64,000 nt of DNA from Streptococcus suis (GCF_019856455.1 NZ_CP082205.1:2046001-2110000); one strand, 5' to 3'; positions 51,301 through 60,393 are shown, counted from the stretch's first letter. A program made the numbers and translations. Notes: generated by a model from the sequence alone, not told the origin.

Positions 51301-51490
51301 TTTCCTTGGCAGAAACTTGATCAGGTGTTAATTGTTCAGCAACGGTAGTTTGTACACTTTGACTATCTTCAATATAGGACACACGATTTTTTTGCTCTTC
51401 CATCGCTTGGAAACGTCCAAGCTGATAGCTACAGAGACTCATCCCTAAAACAAGGGCGGCTACGGAGCCAACAACTGCTTTTTTCTTCAT
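48335..51490 (-). CDS. htpS: pneumococcal-type histidine-triad surface protein
   Basis: The 1051-residue protein belongs to the Pht/HtpS family of zinc-binding surface proteins. A signal peptide (MKKKAVVGSVAALVLGM) is followed by six HxxHxH triads, first at residues 83-88 (HGDHFH) and then in VPHGDHFHFI, VPHGDHYHFI, ASHGDHFHYV, IPHIDHIHVL and IPHQDHYHYV. They alternate with DGYxF repeats, Pro/Thr-rich linkers and an acidic C-terminus. There is no LPXTG. It is 33 bases downstream of the zinc lipoprotein gene, to which it should pass zinc, and shares its AdcR-controlled promoter. It is a known protective antigen type in S. suis. Confidence 0.9.
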   Translation of the reverse strand: MKKKAVVGSVAALVLGMSLCSYQLGRFQAMEEQKNRVSYIEDSQSVQTTVAEQLTPDQVSAKENIDAEHIVVKITDQGYVTSHGDHFHYYNGKVPFDAIFSEELVMKDPNYVLQDSHIINEVQDGYVIKVDGKYYLYLKDPSKHKNVRSKEEVERQKGISSADSKNQVAGNSKDGRYRTDDGYVFNPTDVIEDTGDGFIVPHGDHFHFIPKKDLSAAELKAAQDYWNQKGSVSSASGSQYGDRNNRAQQTTISAGQGQDLASLLAQLDATPLSQRHVEADGLVFDPRTITKKTAAGVIVPHGDHYHFIPYSQMSPLEEKISRMIGVNGAGVSSGAQASHSQHTPTQLNRPVTPIGTVTTQPVSPTQPVLPTQPKQSTGKVVSYMGRQIPAYGKGLDGRAYFTSDGYIFSKSSITSVDDQGLIASHGDHFHYVGFGELEDFEIKQVEEWVNEKAGKQVPPKTSEQVGNDAKPTTPSQGNDSKPVKPIQEENRPAFEYKQVTAKRKLAGKVVYEMEVGGKTYTYGRDELDLMKISFAELTLAEKDKQYIFDIAPLAEGDLTPAMLVGMDQIPMKGANATYDTGQSFIIPHIDHIHVLPYTWLSKEQIATIRYIMQHPEIRPSAWTTSGHGDGEATDLVPPILNATPKANRLGLKNWQIIHTAEEVMDARAKGKFATNDGYIFSAEDVLDPASFVFSQAFSLPRATGGSLRSISKKDLSKEELEAVQTLLDKRDAEELAKNVTPIEKRAGLKNWQIVHSAEELAEAKAAGKYTTKDGYIFDPADLLDPKVKIGTDNYRIPRVITDGYRRINKSDLNYLSELIPAEAMVAQREKSNSSSPSTPALTETGASAGETTTPEQPQVPKETAEEIYNRVEAKKVVPFEALTYNAGYATEVRNGTLVIPHQDHYHYVSFKWFDQGSARSPEGYSLEDFLATVKYYMTNPQERPVSDDGWGVFTPNTPSESTEETETEESDEEIISEETEEIDEFTEELKRRAEEFGMDFKTFEQSLVTLSDRYKVSFEAFEYDATSKVVRLVDKDGVKRIISLPSLEEQV

Positions 51491-51523
51491 TTTTTCTCCT
51501 TTCGGTCGATAGAATTCGGCCTT

Positions 51524-52444
51524 TTATTTTAACTCTTGAGCTAATGTTTCTAAGACTTGCTCTAGATTTTCTAGATAGGTTAAATTATTTTCTGGATCTG
51601 CTTCAAGAGGATCCAACACTTTTAAATCTACACCTGTCGAACTCGCCAATGCCTTGGCAAGCTTATCCGAGGCACCTTTTTCTGTAAAAATTGTTTGCAC
51701 ATTGTAGGTGTCAACAAATTCTTTAATTTCCGCCAACTGTCTAGGACTTGGCTCTTCCTCTGAAACTCCTGCGATCCCTAACTGCTTCAACCCGAAGCGT
51801 TGTGCAGTGTAAGAGAAGGCTGTGTGTTGAGTGACAAATGTTTTTGATGTGGCTTTTAAAAAGATTGGGCTATACTTGTCTGCCAACTTTTGCGCCTTTT
51901 CTTCTAAAGTTGCGGCATTTTGACGATAATAATCCGCATTCTTAGGATCACTTTCTGCTAAAAGTTCACCAATCGCAACAGCTTCCTGACCAACCAAAAC
52001 TGGATCCAGCCATGTGTGGGGATCATACAAACTAGCTTCATCAATCCCTTGACCAGCTTCCATGTCTTCTAACCCTGGAACCTTTGTCAGCGGTAAATTA
52101 GTCGAAGCCTCCAAAACCTTGACAGATGAACCTTGCAAATTAGGTTCCAAACGTCCTGCCCAGGATTCCAAAATTCGCGAATGATAGATAAAAACATCTG
52201 CATCGTATATGGCCTTTATGTCCGCAGCCGATGGTTCATAAGAGTGTATGCCCTGTCTTGAGCCAATCATTCGAACATCATTCTTATCTCCCGACACTTC
52301 CTTAACCAGTGAATAAATCGGGTAAAATGAGGTGACTATTTTCATTCCTGGCTGCACTTGACTCGCTTCCTTCTGAGCCGAGCAAGCTGCTAAAACAAAA
52401 CCGAATAAGGCAACAAAACAGCCTCTTATCACTTTCTTTAACAT
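51524..52444 (-). CDS. adcAII: AdcAII/Lmb-type zinc-binding lipoprotein
   Basis: The 306-residue solute-binding protein of the ZnuA cluster takes up zinc and, as Lmb, binds laminin in other streptococci. A lipobox LAAC is in the leader (MLKKVIRGCFVALFGFVLAAC). Zinc ligands likely include the His in SRQGIHSYEP, the His in PHTWLDP, the His in VTQHTAFSY and the acidic region EEEPSPRQ. It is the first gene of the operon with the histidine-triad protein and is preceded by two AdcR-type sites. Confidence 0.93.
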   Translation of the reverse strand: MLKKVIRGCFVALFGFVLAACSAQKEASQVQPGMKIVTSFYPIYSLVKEVSGDKNDVRMIGSRQGIHSYEPSAADIKAIYDADVFIYHSRILESWAGRLEPNLQGSSVKVLEASTNLPLTKVPGLEDMEAGQGIDEASLYDPHTWLDPVLVGQEAVAIGELLAESDPKNADYYRQNAATLEEKAQKLADKYSPIFLKATSKTFVTQHTAFSYTAQRFGLKQLGIAGVSEEEPSPRQLAEIKEFVDTYNVQTIFTEKGASDKLAKALASSTGVDLKVLDPLEADPENNLTYLENLEQVLETLAQELK

Positions 52445-52458
52445 AACTACCTCCTTTG

Positions 52459-52498
52459 TTAACCAGTTAACTATATCACAAGAACATTAACCAGTCAA
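52459..52498 (-). promoter_or_regulatory. adcAII promoter with two AdcR-type operators
   Basis: A -35 TTGACT (52493-52498), 17 bases, -10 TATAGT (52470-52475) on the minus strand. TTAACCAGTTAA (52459-52470) matches the AdcR consensus TTAACNRGTTAA fully and overlaps the -10/+1 side; TTAACCAGTCAA (52487-52498) has one mismatch and covers the -35. Zinc-loaded AdcR bound here would repress the operon. Confidence 0.85.
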
Positions 52499-52510
52499 GC
52501 ATTTTTTTAA

Positions 52511-52550
52511 AAAAAGATAAGACTTTCTTTTTATAAGCCAGTCTTACCTT
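52511..52550 (-). terminator. intrinsic terminator after the glycosyltransferase remnant
   Basis: Minus-strand stem GTAAGACT/AGTCTTAT with a loop of about 15 bases, then TTTTTTT. Confidence 0.7.
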
Positions 52551-52553
52551 TAC

Positions 52554-53456
52554 TTAAACGAATTGTTTCACTCGTTTGATTTCTCCCCACTCACGCTTTC
52601 TCTTTTTATATCCAATAAAACTTGTCAGACGGACAATATTCAATACCCAATGCAAGAAAAAATATCTAAACAAGGTTGCCAGGAAGGCTTTACACAAATC
52701 CATAGGCCCAATAAATAAATCTTGCGAGTAGACGCGTTGCAAAAATGACGCAAAGGTGATTAGTGAGCAAAAAGCACTATAGAGGAAAAAGAGCGATATG
52801 AAAAATGAGATGTTTAGTTGATGATAGATCAACGACAGTAGAATCACGAAACAACCGAAAGTCTCTATAAACGGAGCCAAAAATTCAAATAGCATATAGT
52901 AAGCATAGGAAAAATATCCCACCGCCCCAAAACGAACTCGCGATAACATTTTTCGGTATTTTTTTAGACATTGATAGAGTCCCAAGAACCAGCGACGGCG
53001 TTGTTTGCATAAATCACCGATAGAGCTCGGTGCTTGACTCCAACAAATGGCGCTGGTCTCATAGCAGATTCGATAAGGAATATTGTTATTTCTACAGAAA
53101 TAATGCAATTTCATGACTAGCTCCATATCTTCTCCCAGTGTCTGCCTATCATAACCCCCAACTGCTATGACATACTCCTTGTAAAATAACCCAAAGGCAC
53201 CTGATATGATGAGATTGGATTGCAAATAGTCCAATAAAATTCTACTCCCTAAAAAAGAACAGTCATATTCGATCGCTTGTAAACACGGGAGCACCGACCA
53301 CGGCAACTGGCAATGGCTGACCTCTCCGTCAGTTATTCGTACCCCTTGTGAAACTTGGACGACTCCACCAACAGATATGACATTCTCCCATTTCTGCATG
53401 GGACGGACAAGGTTTTTCAGAGAGTTTCTTTGTAACATCGAAAGATGATTAAACAA
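52554..53456 (-). pseudogene. glycosyltransferase family 2 protein, N-terminally truncated
   Basis: The 300-residue frame matches only the later half of processive glycosyltransferases of the poly-N-acetylglucosamine synthase type: LIISGAFGLFYKE, GEDMELVMKLH (the base Asp/Glu), QRRRW, and several C-terminal membrane helices. The first ~150 residues, with the nucleotide-sugar DDGS and DxD motifs, are missing, and no start with a ribosome-binding site is seen. It begins right after the tig terminator, so a deletion has probably removed its 5' part. It is unlikely to be active. Confidence 0.75.
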
Positions 53457-53484
53457 AAAAACCCGACTAGAGTCGAGTTTTCCA
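53452..53484 (-). terminator. intrinsic terminator after tig
   Basis: Minus-strand stem AACTCGACT/AGTCGGGTT followed by TTTTTTG. Confidence 0.8.
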
Positions 53485-53489
53485 AATAA

Positions 53490-54773
53490 TTATTTTACAG
53501 TTGCAGTGCTTGTAATTACTTCTACAGCTTTCTTCACAGCGATGTCGTGTTTAAGCATTTCTGGTGAAAGCAAGCTACGAACTTGTGCCACTTCCATCTT
53601 GTAAGTTGCTGCCAAGTCTTCGATTTCTTTGTTGATTTCTTCTTCAGTTGCTTCGAAACCTTCTGCTTTCGCTACTGCTTCAACAACCAAGTTTGTCTTA
53701 GTACGTTTTTCAGCATCAGCTTCGTATTGTTTATGAAGGTCTTCACGAGTTGTACCAGTGATTTGGAAGTACATATCTGGTGAGATACCTTGTTGTTGCA
53801 TACCACCCAAGAATTCATTGATTGCACGGTGAACTTCTTCGTGAATCATTTCTTCTGGCAATTCAACGATTTCAGCGTTTTCTACAGCCAATTCAAGAGC
53901 AGCTGATTCAACTGCATCGTCAAAGGCAACTTCTTTTGCTGCTTCCAATTCTTTGCGGTATTTAGCTTTCAACTCATCAAGTGTTTCCACTTCTTCGTCG
54001 ATGTCTTTTGCCAATTCGTCATCCAAAGCTGGAACTTCTTTTGCTTTTACTTCGTGGATTTTTGTTACAAAGAGGGCTGTTTTACCAGCAAGGTCTGCTG
54101 CTTGGTAGTCTTCTGGGAAAGTCACTTCAACGTTTACTTCTTCACCAGCTGCGTGACCTACCAATTGCGCTTCAAAGCCTGGGATGAATTGACCTGAACC
54201 TAGTCCAAGTGAGAAGTTCTCACCTTTACCGCCGTCAAATTCAACGCCGTCGATTGAACCTACAAAGTCGATAACAACTGTGTCGCCTTCAGCTGCTGGA
54301 CCTTCTTTGATAACCAATTCAGCCAAGTTGTTGCGCTCACGCTCGATTTTTGCATCAACTTCTTCATCTGTTACTTCTTTAGTAGCTTCTACTGAAACTG
54401 CCAAGTTTTTGTAGTCACCCAATTTTACTTCAGGTTTTGTCACAACTTCCGCAGTGATTGTCCAGTCTTGACCTTTTTCCATAGACACAACGTCAATTTT
54501 TGGTTGTGCAACTACTTCAAGACCAGCTTCTGCAACCGCTGCTTCATAAGCTGCTGGTAACAATGCATTTACAACATCTTGATAAAGTGCTTCTTCACCA
54601 AATTTTTGGTTGAAAACGGCACGTGGCAAGTGACCTTTACGGAAACCTGGAAGATTGATATCTTTCTTAACTTTGTTGAAAACGCGGTCCAATTCTGGTT
54701 TGATAGCATCTTGACCGATTGTGAAAGTCAAAACGCCGCGGTTTGTTTCTTTTGCTTCAAATGATACAGACAT
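53490..54773 (-). CDS. tig: trigger factor
   Basis: The 427-residue ribosome-associated chaperone. The N-terminal ribosome-docking motif is seen in [19 protein letters not shown], the FKBP-type prolyl isomerase core in [24 protein letters not shown], and the C-terminal helical arms follow. Monocistronic; promoter at 54811-54838 and terminator directly after. Confidence 0.97.
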   Translation of the reverse strand: MSVSFEAKETNRGVLTFTIGQDAIKPELDRVFNKVKKDINLPGFRKGHLPRAVFNQKFGEEALYQDVVNALLPAAYEAAVAEAGLEVVAQPKIDVVSMEKGQDWTITAEVVTKPEVKLGDYKNLAVSVEATKEVTDEEVDAKIERERNNLAELVIKEGPAAEGDTVVIDFVGSIDGVEFDGGKGENFSLGLGSGQFIPGFEAQLVGHAAGEEVNVEVTFPEDYQAADLAGKTALFVTKIHEVKAKEVPALDDELAKDIDEEVETLDELKAKYRKELEAAKEVAFDDAVESAALELAVENAEIVELPEEMIHEEVHRAINEFLGGMQQQGISPDMYFQITGTTREDLHKQYEADAEKRTKTNLVVEAVAKAEGFEATEEEINKEIEDLAATYKMEVAQVRSLLSPEMLKHDIAVKKAVEVITSTATVK

Positions 54774-54810
54774 TCTGTCATTCTCCTTAAAATTTTATTG
54801 CATACTCTTC

Positions 54811-54838
54811 ATTATAACACAATTGACAAGGATTTCAA
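54811..54838 (-). promoter_or_regulatory. tig promoter
   Basis: Minus strand: TTGAAA (54833-54838), 16 bases, TATAAT (54811-54816). Confidence 0.7.
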
Positions 54839-54875
54839 CGATTTTATAACGGACTTTTGGGAAATGGCAGAGCTT

Positions 54876-55487
54876 CTACTCGAGTTTTTCATCTGGTTGC
54901 TGACCATCGTGGGCCAACCACTTACAGTCAGTCAAACTCATTTCTGTAAAGACAGCTTCAAAAGATGAGTCTTCTGGCGAGCAGGCGTAGATACCAAAAC
55001 GAATTTTCCCGCCACCTTGGTGCAGGTGGCAAATCCGCATTTGCTCAAAATGGATACCGTCTTTGGAGTTTTCAATACAAAAATCACTGCCCCGTCGGCT
55101 CAAACGGTAGTAAATTGACTTGACAGAAGCTGGAATTTCCTGGGTTGCCCAATCTGAAAAGCCCTGATTGGTCACAACGCTGCCCAAATGCTGAAAATCT
55201 TCATTTTCATACTCAATCGAGCCCTTGATCCAGTTTTCCGAATCCTGATAAACCACGACACCACACTGATCAAAGCGGGTATGGCTATTGGAAAAATCCG
55301 TCTTAACCGTAAAGGAGAAATACTCTTCCTCCGTGTCCATCAAGAGTAGGGGAGCATTGTCATTGACAAAATGGTAATAGGTCTTCTGCCACAAGTCTGT
55401 ATGAGCTTGGGTCGTGATTCTGATTTCTTTATCCGAAATCTGATAATTTTCTGGTTCTCGCACCCAGTAAAAGTTCTTAGTGTTCAT
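54876..55487 (-). CDS. DUF1349-domain protein
   Basis: The 203-residue protein is a single concanavalin A-like beta-sandwich of the DUF1349 type (FSFTVKTDFSNSHTRFDQCG, then CVVVYQ-like VVVYQDSENWIKGS). These proteins often sit in carbohydrate operons and may bind or cut glycans, but no activity is known. It directly follows the alpha/beta hydrolase gene by one base, so they are one operon. There is no signal peptide, hence cytoplasmic. Confidence 0.78.
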   Translation of the reverse strand: MNTKNFYWVREPENYQISDKEIRITTQAHTDLWQKTYYHFVNDNAPLLLMDTEEEYFSFTVKTDFSNSHTRFDQCGVVVYQDSENWIKGSIEYENEDFQHLGSVVTNQGFSDWATQEIPASVKSIYYRLSRRGSDFCIENSKDGIHFEQMRICHLHQGGGKIRFGIYACSPEDSSFEAVFTEMSLTDCKWLAHDGQQPDEKLE

Positions 55488-55488
55488 G

Positions 55489-56508
55489 TTACTCCTTGGT
55501 TCTATCGTTTATAAAAGTCATCATCCGCTCAAATGCTTTGGCAGACACTGGATCCGTTCGTAAATTCGCCACAAAACCATGTGGCTTTTCAAGCCCTTCT
55601 TCTGCTAAAGGATCAACCAATTCATTTTCAACTCCCACTTGCTTCAAGGCCTTGTTGAGCGATACCATATCTGTTCGATACTCGCTTCCCAGAAGGAAAC
55701 TAGCTGGATAGTCCTTGTTCACATGTGAAATCGGGTTATAGGCATTGATTTCTTCCTCACTTAGATAGATGGTTCCTGAAACATAATTTCCAACCAATAT
55801 CTTCGTGCTTAAGCTAAACTTGGCGTAATCTAAAGGAGCATCGTCAATGACTAGAGCCTTGACATGTTCTTTTGCAATACTTGGTTCAATGTTCAATAGC
55901 TGAGCGTAATCCTTGTTGGCTAAGACACTACCATATTGTGCTACCATGATAGCACCTGCGGATGAGCCCATTAAGACGACATTGTCCATGTTCAAATGAT
56001 ATTCTTCAGCGTGTTCCTTTATGTAGGCAATGGCCTGATTCATCTGAATCACAGGTGTTGGAAAATGATAGTCTGGTACAAGAGCATAGTCAACATTGAC
56101 CACATTATATCCTTTTGACACGATATCGTCAATGAGATAGGTGGCTTGGCTGGCAGCCAGAGGGTCCCCCATATTTTTGCTACCTCCAAAGAAACCACCA
56201 CCGTGGAAATAGAAGAGAGTTGGACGGTCAGCTTCAAAATTTTGGTCTGGATAGGTAATATCTAAAAAACTGTTAGGATATTCCTTACTATAGGCAATCT
56301 CACTTTTCAAATACTGACCATTTTCTTTCGATCCGTCGATAGGTTCATAAAGGGGACTGTAAGAGTTGGGTGAACTCTCCTGGTACATAAACGATTGAAT
56401 GACACCGACTACCAACTGCGGATGATTGGTAACGGACACATAGGCAATGATACCTAGACTAGCTACAATCCCAAGGGTCTATAAGCTGATTTTTTTGAAT
56501 TTTTTCAT
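55489..56508 (-). pseudogene. alpha/beta hydrolase with a stop codon in its signal anchor
   Basis: From ATG 56508, after GAGAGGA, the frame reads MKKFKKISL, then a TAG at 56479-56481, then continues in frame as TLGIVASLGIIAYVSVTNHP and the complete hydrolase. Visible catalytic parts are the oxyanion-hole motif YFHGGGFFGG, the nucleophile elbow GSSAG and a late Asp/His pair. The family is that of esterase/lipase HSL-type enzymes. A TGG to TAG change would explain the break. A shorter product could start at GTG 56439 (316 residues) without the membrane anchor, so a cytosolic form may persist. Confidence 0.75.
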
Positions 56509-56594
56509 GAAGAATTCCTCTCATTTTACACATTTTTGAATAAGCTACTAACATATAGTCGAATGAATTAGCTTTCAGACAAGGAACTGAAGTG

Positions 56595-56660
56595 CAGGTT
56601 GCTAGAACAGCCTAGAGGCTGTTCTAGGTTGGAAATAAGACTTGCGATGTAAGTCGCTTT
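56595..56660. repeat. BOX-like module (copy near IS110 remnant)
   Basis: A perfect hairpin CTAGAACAGCC/GGCTGTTCTAG (56602-56627) followed by the linker GGTTGGAAATA (56627-56637) and GACTT/AAGTC. Same architecture as at 18412-18465 and 25179-25230. The rest of 56509-56718 holds no gene. Confidence 0.6.
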
Positions 56661-56718
56661 CGTTAAGTACGGCAAGCCGAAAGTGACGATGTATCAAAGT
56701 TAATTCAAATGACTGGTA

Positions 56719-58314
56719 TGTAAAGCCCTTTGTCAAGTAAAAACAATCGAACTGATTAAAAAATGAAAAGTATCTAGAAAGAGCCTAGTTCTTAGCTTCG
56801 GGCATTGGCCACTCTGATATTCGTGGATTGGTTACCTACAGGTCAATGGTTCTGCCGCGAGTCCTACTCTCTATAAGCGTGGATCACAATTGTGCCACTT
56901 AGTCGTTTCGTAGATGACTCAAACCTTGAAGTCCTAAACTCCTTCAAGATACTTTCCATTCAAACATGATTTCAATCCTTATTTCTGTCCAAATTCACCC
57001 AGTGATTTTGGATAGAAATAGGGATTCCTCATCGCTCTGCGATGATAAAACTTAATGGTCAAAAGTGTACATGAAAACAAGCGCTAACTTCAAGCTATTC
57101 TTCCTGTCATCATCCCCCAAATAAAACCAGACAATTCTCGTGCAATAGCTGTTTTAGCAACATTTTGTTTCTTATTTTTTCCTAGAACAAGTGTGCGATA
57201 ACGTCTTCTTAAGCGTTCATTAGCCTTATCCGCATAAGCAATCACCTCCACTCGGTTTCCATTTTGTCTCCTTTTCAATTCTTTGGATTTATACCCAATC
57301 GTCCCCTTAGCCAATGATTGTGCAGCTTCTATCAGAAGTCGTCTCACATGGCTATTCCCAGCTTGTGTGATAGCACCTCTTCTCTCCTTGTCGCCACTAG
57401 AGTTTTCACTAGGAGTCAGCCCAAGATAAGAAGCAAAATGTTGAGCTGTCGCAAAGCGATTAAAATCACCGATTTCTGTCACAATGGAAAGAGCAGTTAG
57501 TGTTTTAATGCCAATAAAGCAAGAAAGCCGTGAGACCTTCCCTTGGTAACTGTCGCTTTGACCCAGTTGCTCAATTCGTGCATCATACCGTTCTATTTGA
57601 CCTACTAATTTCTCATAGATCATTAAGTGTTCTGTCAAAATCTCTGCGTAAAGTCCCTCAGGATTTAGGGAATGAAGCCAGCGAACATGTTTCTGTGTCC
57701 AATTACTGCTTCCTCGGTATAGCGAAAATCATGTCGGAGACAGAAGGCAAGAATTTGTTGTTTGATCTTCTTCAGAGCCACTTTGTGGTCTGTTCTTATG
57801 CGGATATATTCTTTGACTTATTCATCCTCAACAGTAGGAATATGAACAGGCCGATAGCTACGAAAGGCCAGAGCTTTTGCGAGCTGAGCTGCATCTTTTT
57901 TATCAGTCTTAACACGCTTAGCTCCCGCCTTCATCACCGTTGTAGATGCCATCACGATACAGGGAATCCCATGAGCTTGTAGCTGGTAATATAGGGTAAA
58001 TCCAAGACATCCAGCTTCGTAGCCACATAACACTTCTGCATTTTAACCATATAAACGACGAAGCTCATTCACATAGTTCACAATATAGCTAACATTTGGA
58101 CCAACTTTAAGTGCTATGTTTGAATTGATTAGCCATCATATTGTAATAGCAGAGTGAAAAACTTTCTTTGTGAACATCCATTCCGATGAAAAGTGTGGTA
58201 AAATGAAACATATAAGACCTCCAATTGAGTGTGGTAATTCCTGTTAGAAGTTGATTGTTTTTTTATTCTAGTGTACAGGTAAATCCACGAATTCTCAACT
58301 GGGGGTCTTTACAT
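56719..58314 (-). mobile_element. decayed IS110-family element (IS1111-like layout)
   Basis: The limits are inferred from ATGTAAAG (56719-56726) and its complement CTTTACAT (58307-58314). A broken IS110 transposase occupies 57090-58211. About 360 bases downstream of the transposase are non-coding and only about 100 bases lie upstream. This layout is as in IS1111-group elements, whose guide RNA is encoded downstream. Boundaries are approximate. Confidence 0.6.
57090..58211 (-). pseudogene. IS110-family transposase (frameshifted)
   Basis: The start is at ATG 58211 (MFHFTTLFIGMDVHKESF, with the RuvC-like DEDD first Asp), then a shift and stops interrupt the reading frame near 58105-58040. The middle (CGYEAGCLGFTLYYQLQAHG and KTDKKDAAQLAKAL, 57818-58033) and the C-terminal Transposase_20 domain (57090-57638, with FIGIKTLTALSIVTEIGDF and AGNSHVRRLLIEAAQSL) are in different frames. 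Thus at least three lesions inactivate it. Confidence 0.8.
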
Positions 58315-58330
58315 ATTGTCTATAGTAAAA

Positions 58331-58668
58331 TGATCAGCCTTGTCCCCATGGCCGACAAAGCCATTATTTCTGATATACAGGGAAGAGAAGAAAACATCAA
58401 TACACTCCTAGCTCACTTTGAAGATGGCAGCACCTTATTTTTCCCGCTCCAATATACAGAAAACAAAGATAAACGTGCTTACTACCAAGTAGCGGATTGG
58501 AGAGTTACTTATTCACCTTTCCAAACATTACAAGACTACTCTGACATTCTAGGCAAGGTAGTTCCAAGCCTACAAGCGGTTGAATTTCATTCTGAAAATA
58601 TGTATACTGCTCTCTCCATTACAGAAAATCAAGAGCCTGATTATAGAACTAGTATTTTTACAGAATAA
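58331..58668 (+). CDS. hypothetical protein, possibly 5'-truncated by the IS110 insertion
   Basis: The frame from ATG 58331 (MISLVPMADKAIISDIQG) gives 112 residues, mostly soluble and beta-rich, with no recognised domain. The open frame continues upstream into IS110 sequence, so the original N-terminus may have been displaced. No good ribosome-binding site is seen before either ATG. It may be a fragment. Confidence 0.5.
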
Positions 58669-58669
58669 G

Positions 58670-58708
58670 AAAAAAGTTAGGGATTATTTCTAGTCCCTAA
58701 CTTTTTAT
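58670..58708. terminator. bidirectional terminator between the hypothetical gene and scrK
   Basis: GTTAGGGA and TCCCTAAC form a strong stem (58676-58701) with A- and T-runs on both sides. Confidence 0.85.
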
Positions 58709-58709
58709 G

Positions 58710-59591
58710 TTACTTTTCTGATACCTGTTTTGCCAAAGCAAAGTTCCCAAGAGTTGCAGAACCATTTTCAGCAACAGCTGGCGTTACGATGTAGTCCTTG
58801 ACATCTGGTGTTGGCAGATAGTCATTCATGAGGCCTGTAAATTTCTCACGGACACGGTTAAGCATGTGCTCCTGAGCCATAACTCCTCCACCAAATACAA
58901 TGACTTGCGGACGATAAAGCAAGGTTGCCTGTACTGCTGCTTGAGCAATGTAGTAAGCCTGCACATCCCAAACGTCTGAATTTAACTCAATTAATTCTCC
59001 GCGAATACCTGTACGGCCTTCAAGAGAAGGACCTGCAGCTAAGCCTTCCAAACACCCATTGTGGAATGGACACATCCCTTTAAATTCATGTTTTACATCG
59101 TAAGGGTGTAGGGAAACGTAAGTATGACCCGCTTCGGTATGACCCAAGCCACCGATAAACTCACCATTCTGAATAGCACCTGCACCAATACCTGTACCGA
59201 TTGTATAGTAAACTAAGCTCTTTACCCCTTTACGAACCAATGTTTCACCAAAAGCTGATGAATTCACATCTGTCGTGAAGTAGAATGGAATGTTAAATTC
59301 CTTAGCAATCAGACCAAGTAAATCAATATTTGACCAGTGTGGTTTTGGTGTCGAAGTGATATAACCATAAGTCTGTGAGTTTTGATCAATATCAATTGGA
59401 CCGAAAGAACCTATCGCAATACCTGCCAAACGATCTTCATAGCGCTTGAAGAATTCAACCGTTCTCTCAATCGTTTCATAAGGAGTTGTCGTTGGAAATT
59501 GCGTTTTTTCAACAACTTGAAAGTTCTCATCACCTACTGCACAAACAAACTTTGTACCACCAGCTTCTAAGCTACCATATAATTTTGTCAT
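58710..59591 (-). CDS. scrK: fructokinase (ROK family)
   Basis: The 293-residue ROK kinase phosphorylates the fructose released from sucrose-6-phosphate. The ATP motif LEAGGTKFVCAVGD is at the N-terminus, the ROK/zinc motif CPFHNGCLEGLAAG in the middle. The start at 59591 has GGAG nine bases upstream; a 28-codon extension is rejected because it enters the promoter. The extended -10 TGTTATAAT is about 35 bases upstream, and the IS200 copy 2 ends just above it, so the -35 region has been replaced by element DNA. Confidence 0.93.
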   Translation of the reverse strand: MTKLYGSLEAGGTKFVCAVGDENFQVVEKTQFPTTTPYETIERTVEFFKRYEDRLAGIAIGSFGPIDIDQNSQTYGYITSTPKPHWSNIDLLGLIAKEFNIPFYFTTDVNSSAFGETLVRKGVKSLVYYTIGTGIGAGAIQNGEFIGGLGHTEAGHTYVSLHPYDVKHEFKGMCPFHNGCLEGLAAGPSLEGRTGIRGELIELNSDVWDVQAYYIAQAAVQATLLYRPQVIVFGGGVMAQEHMLNRVREKFTGLMNDYLPTPDVKDYIVTPAVAENGSATLGNFALAKQVSEK

Positions 59592-59637
59592 CTGATTGTC
59601 TCCAAAATTTTTATCACTTTTATTATAACATATAAGC

Positions 59638-60393
59638 AAGTCATAACCACCCGTGAAAACGGGTGGCTTGTACACCGGCTATAAGCCGTTTCTCTCCAGC
59701 GACGTCTAAAGACGTTCGCTGAACTTCGTTCAGGTTAGTGCTATAATTACTTGACTAATGCCCGTAACAACGGGCTTTTATCTCGTTCTAAAACTACCAT
59801 CTGAAAATGGATCTTCATACTCTTTGACACTCAATTTATCAAGTGCAATGTCATTTTTCTCCTGCTCGCGAATATATTTCGCAACTGTCTTTTCATTCAG
59901 TCCAACGGTACTAACATAGTAGCCTCTGGCCCAAAACTTTCGATTTCCATACTTATATTTTAAATTAGCGTGTTTATCAAATATCATTAGAGCACTTTTG
60001 CTTTTCAAATATCCCATAAAATCGGAAATCGAAAGTTTCGGAGGTATCAAAACAAGCATATGAACATGGTCTGGCATCATGTGTCCCTCAATGATTTCCA
60101 CGCCTTTGTATTGACATAGATGACGGAAAATATCAATTAAGTCCTGTCTAATTTTGTAGTAAATGGATTTTCTTCGGTACTTAGGTGTGAAAACTATGTG
60201 ATATTTGCACATCCATTTGGTATGTGATAAACTGTAACTGGTTTTAGCCATTTCTTTTTCCTCCTTTATCTAACCTGAACAATTTGATTATAACAGGAAA
60301 AAGAAATGGAAGCTCAAAGCCTTGGCAGCCACCAGCATAGCTGGTGGTTTTCTTGTTTTTCTCTACGAGAAAAACTGGCTCGAAGCCATAACA
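59638..60393 (-). mobile_element. IS200/IS605-family element, copy 2
   Basis: Identical by eye over 756 bases to 42980-43735, including both subterminal hairpins and the transposase. The right end abuts the scrA terminator hairpin. It separates scrA from scrK. Confidence 0.88.
59778..60251 (-). CDS. tnpA: IS200/IS605-family transposase TnpA, copy 2
   Basis: A 157-residue Y1 transposase identical in all residues to copy 1 at 43120-43593, with the HUH motif DHVHML and the catalytic Tyr in the helix YIREQEKNDI or the preceding region. The identity points to recent transposition. Confidence 0.92.
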   Translation of the reverse strand: MAKTSYSLSHTKWMCKYHIVFTPKYRRKSIYYKIRQDLIDIFRHLCQYKGVEIIEGHMMPDHVHMLVLIPPKLSISDFMGYLKSKSALMIFDKHANLKYKYGNRKFWARGYYVSTVGLNEKTVAKYIREQEKNDIALDKLSVKEYEDPFSDGSFRTR

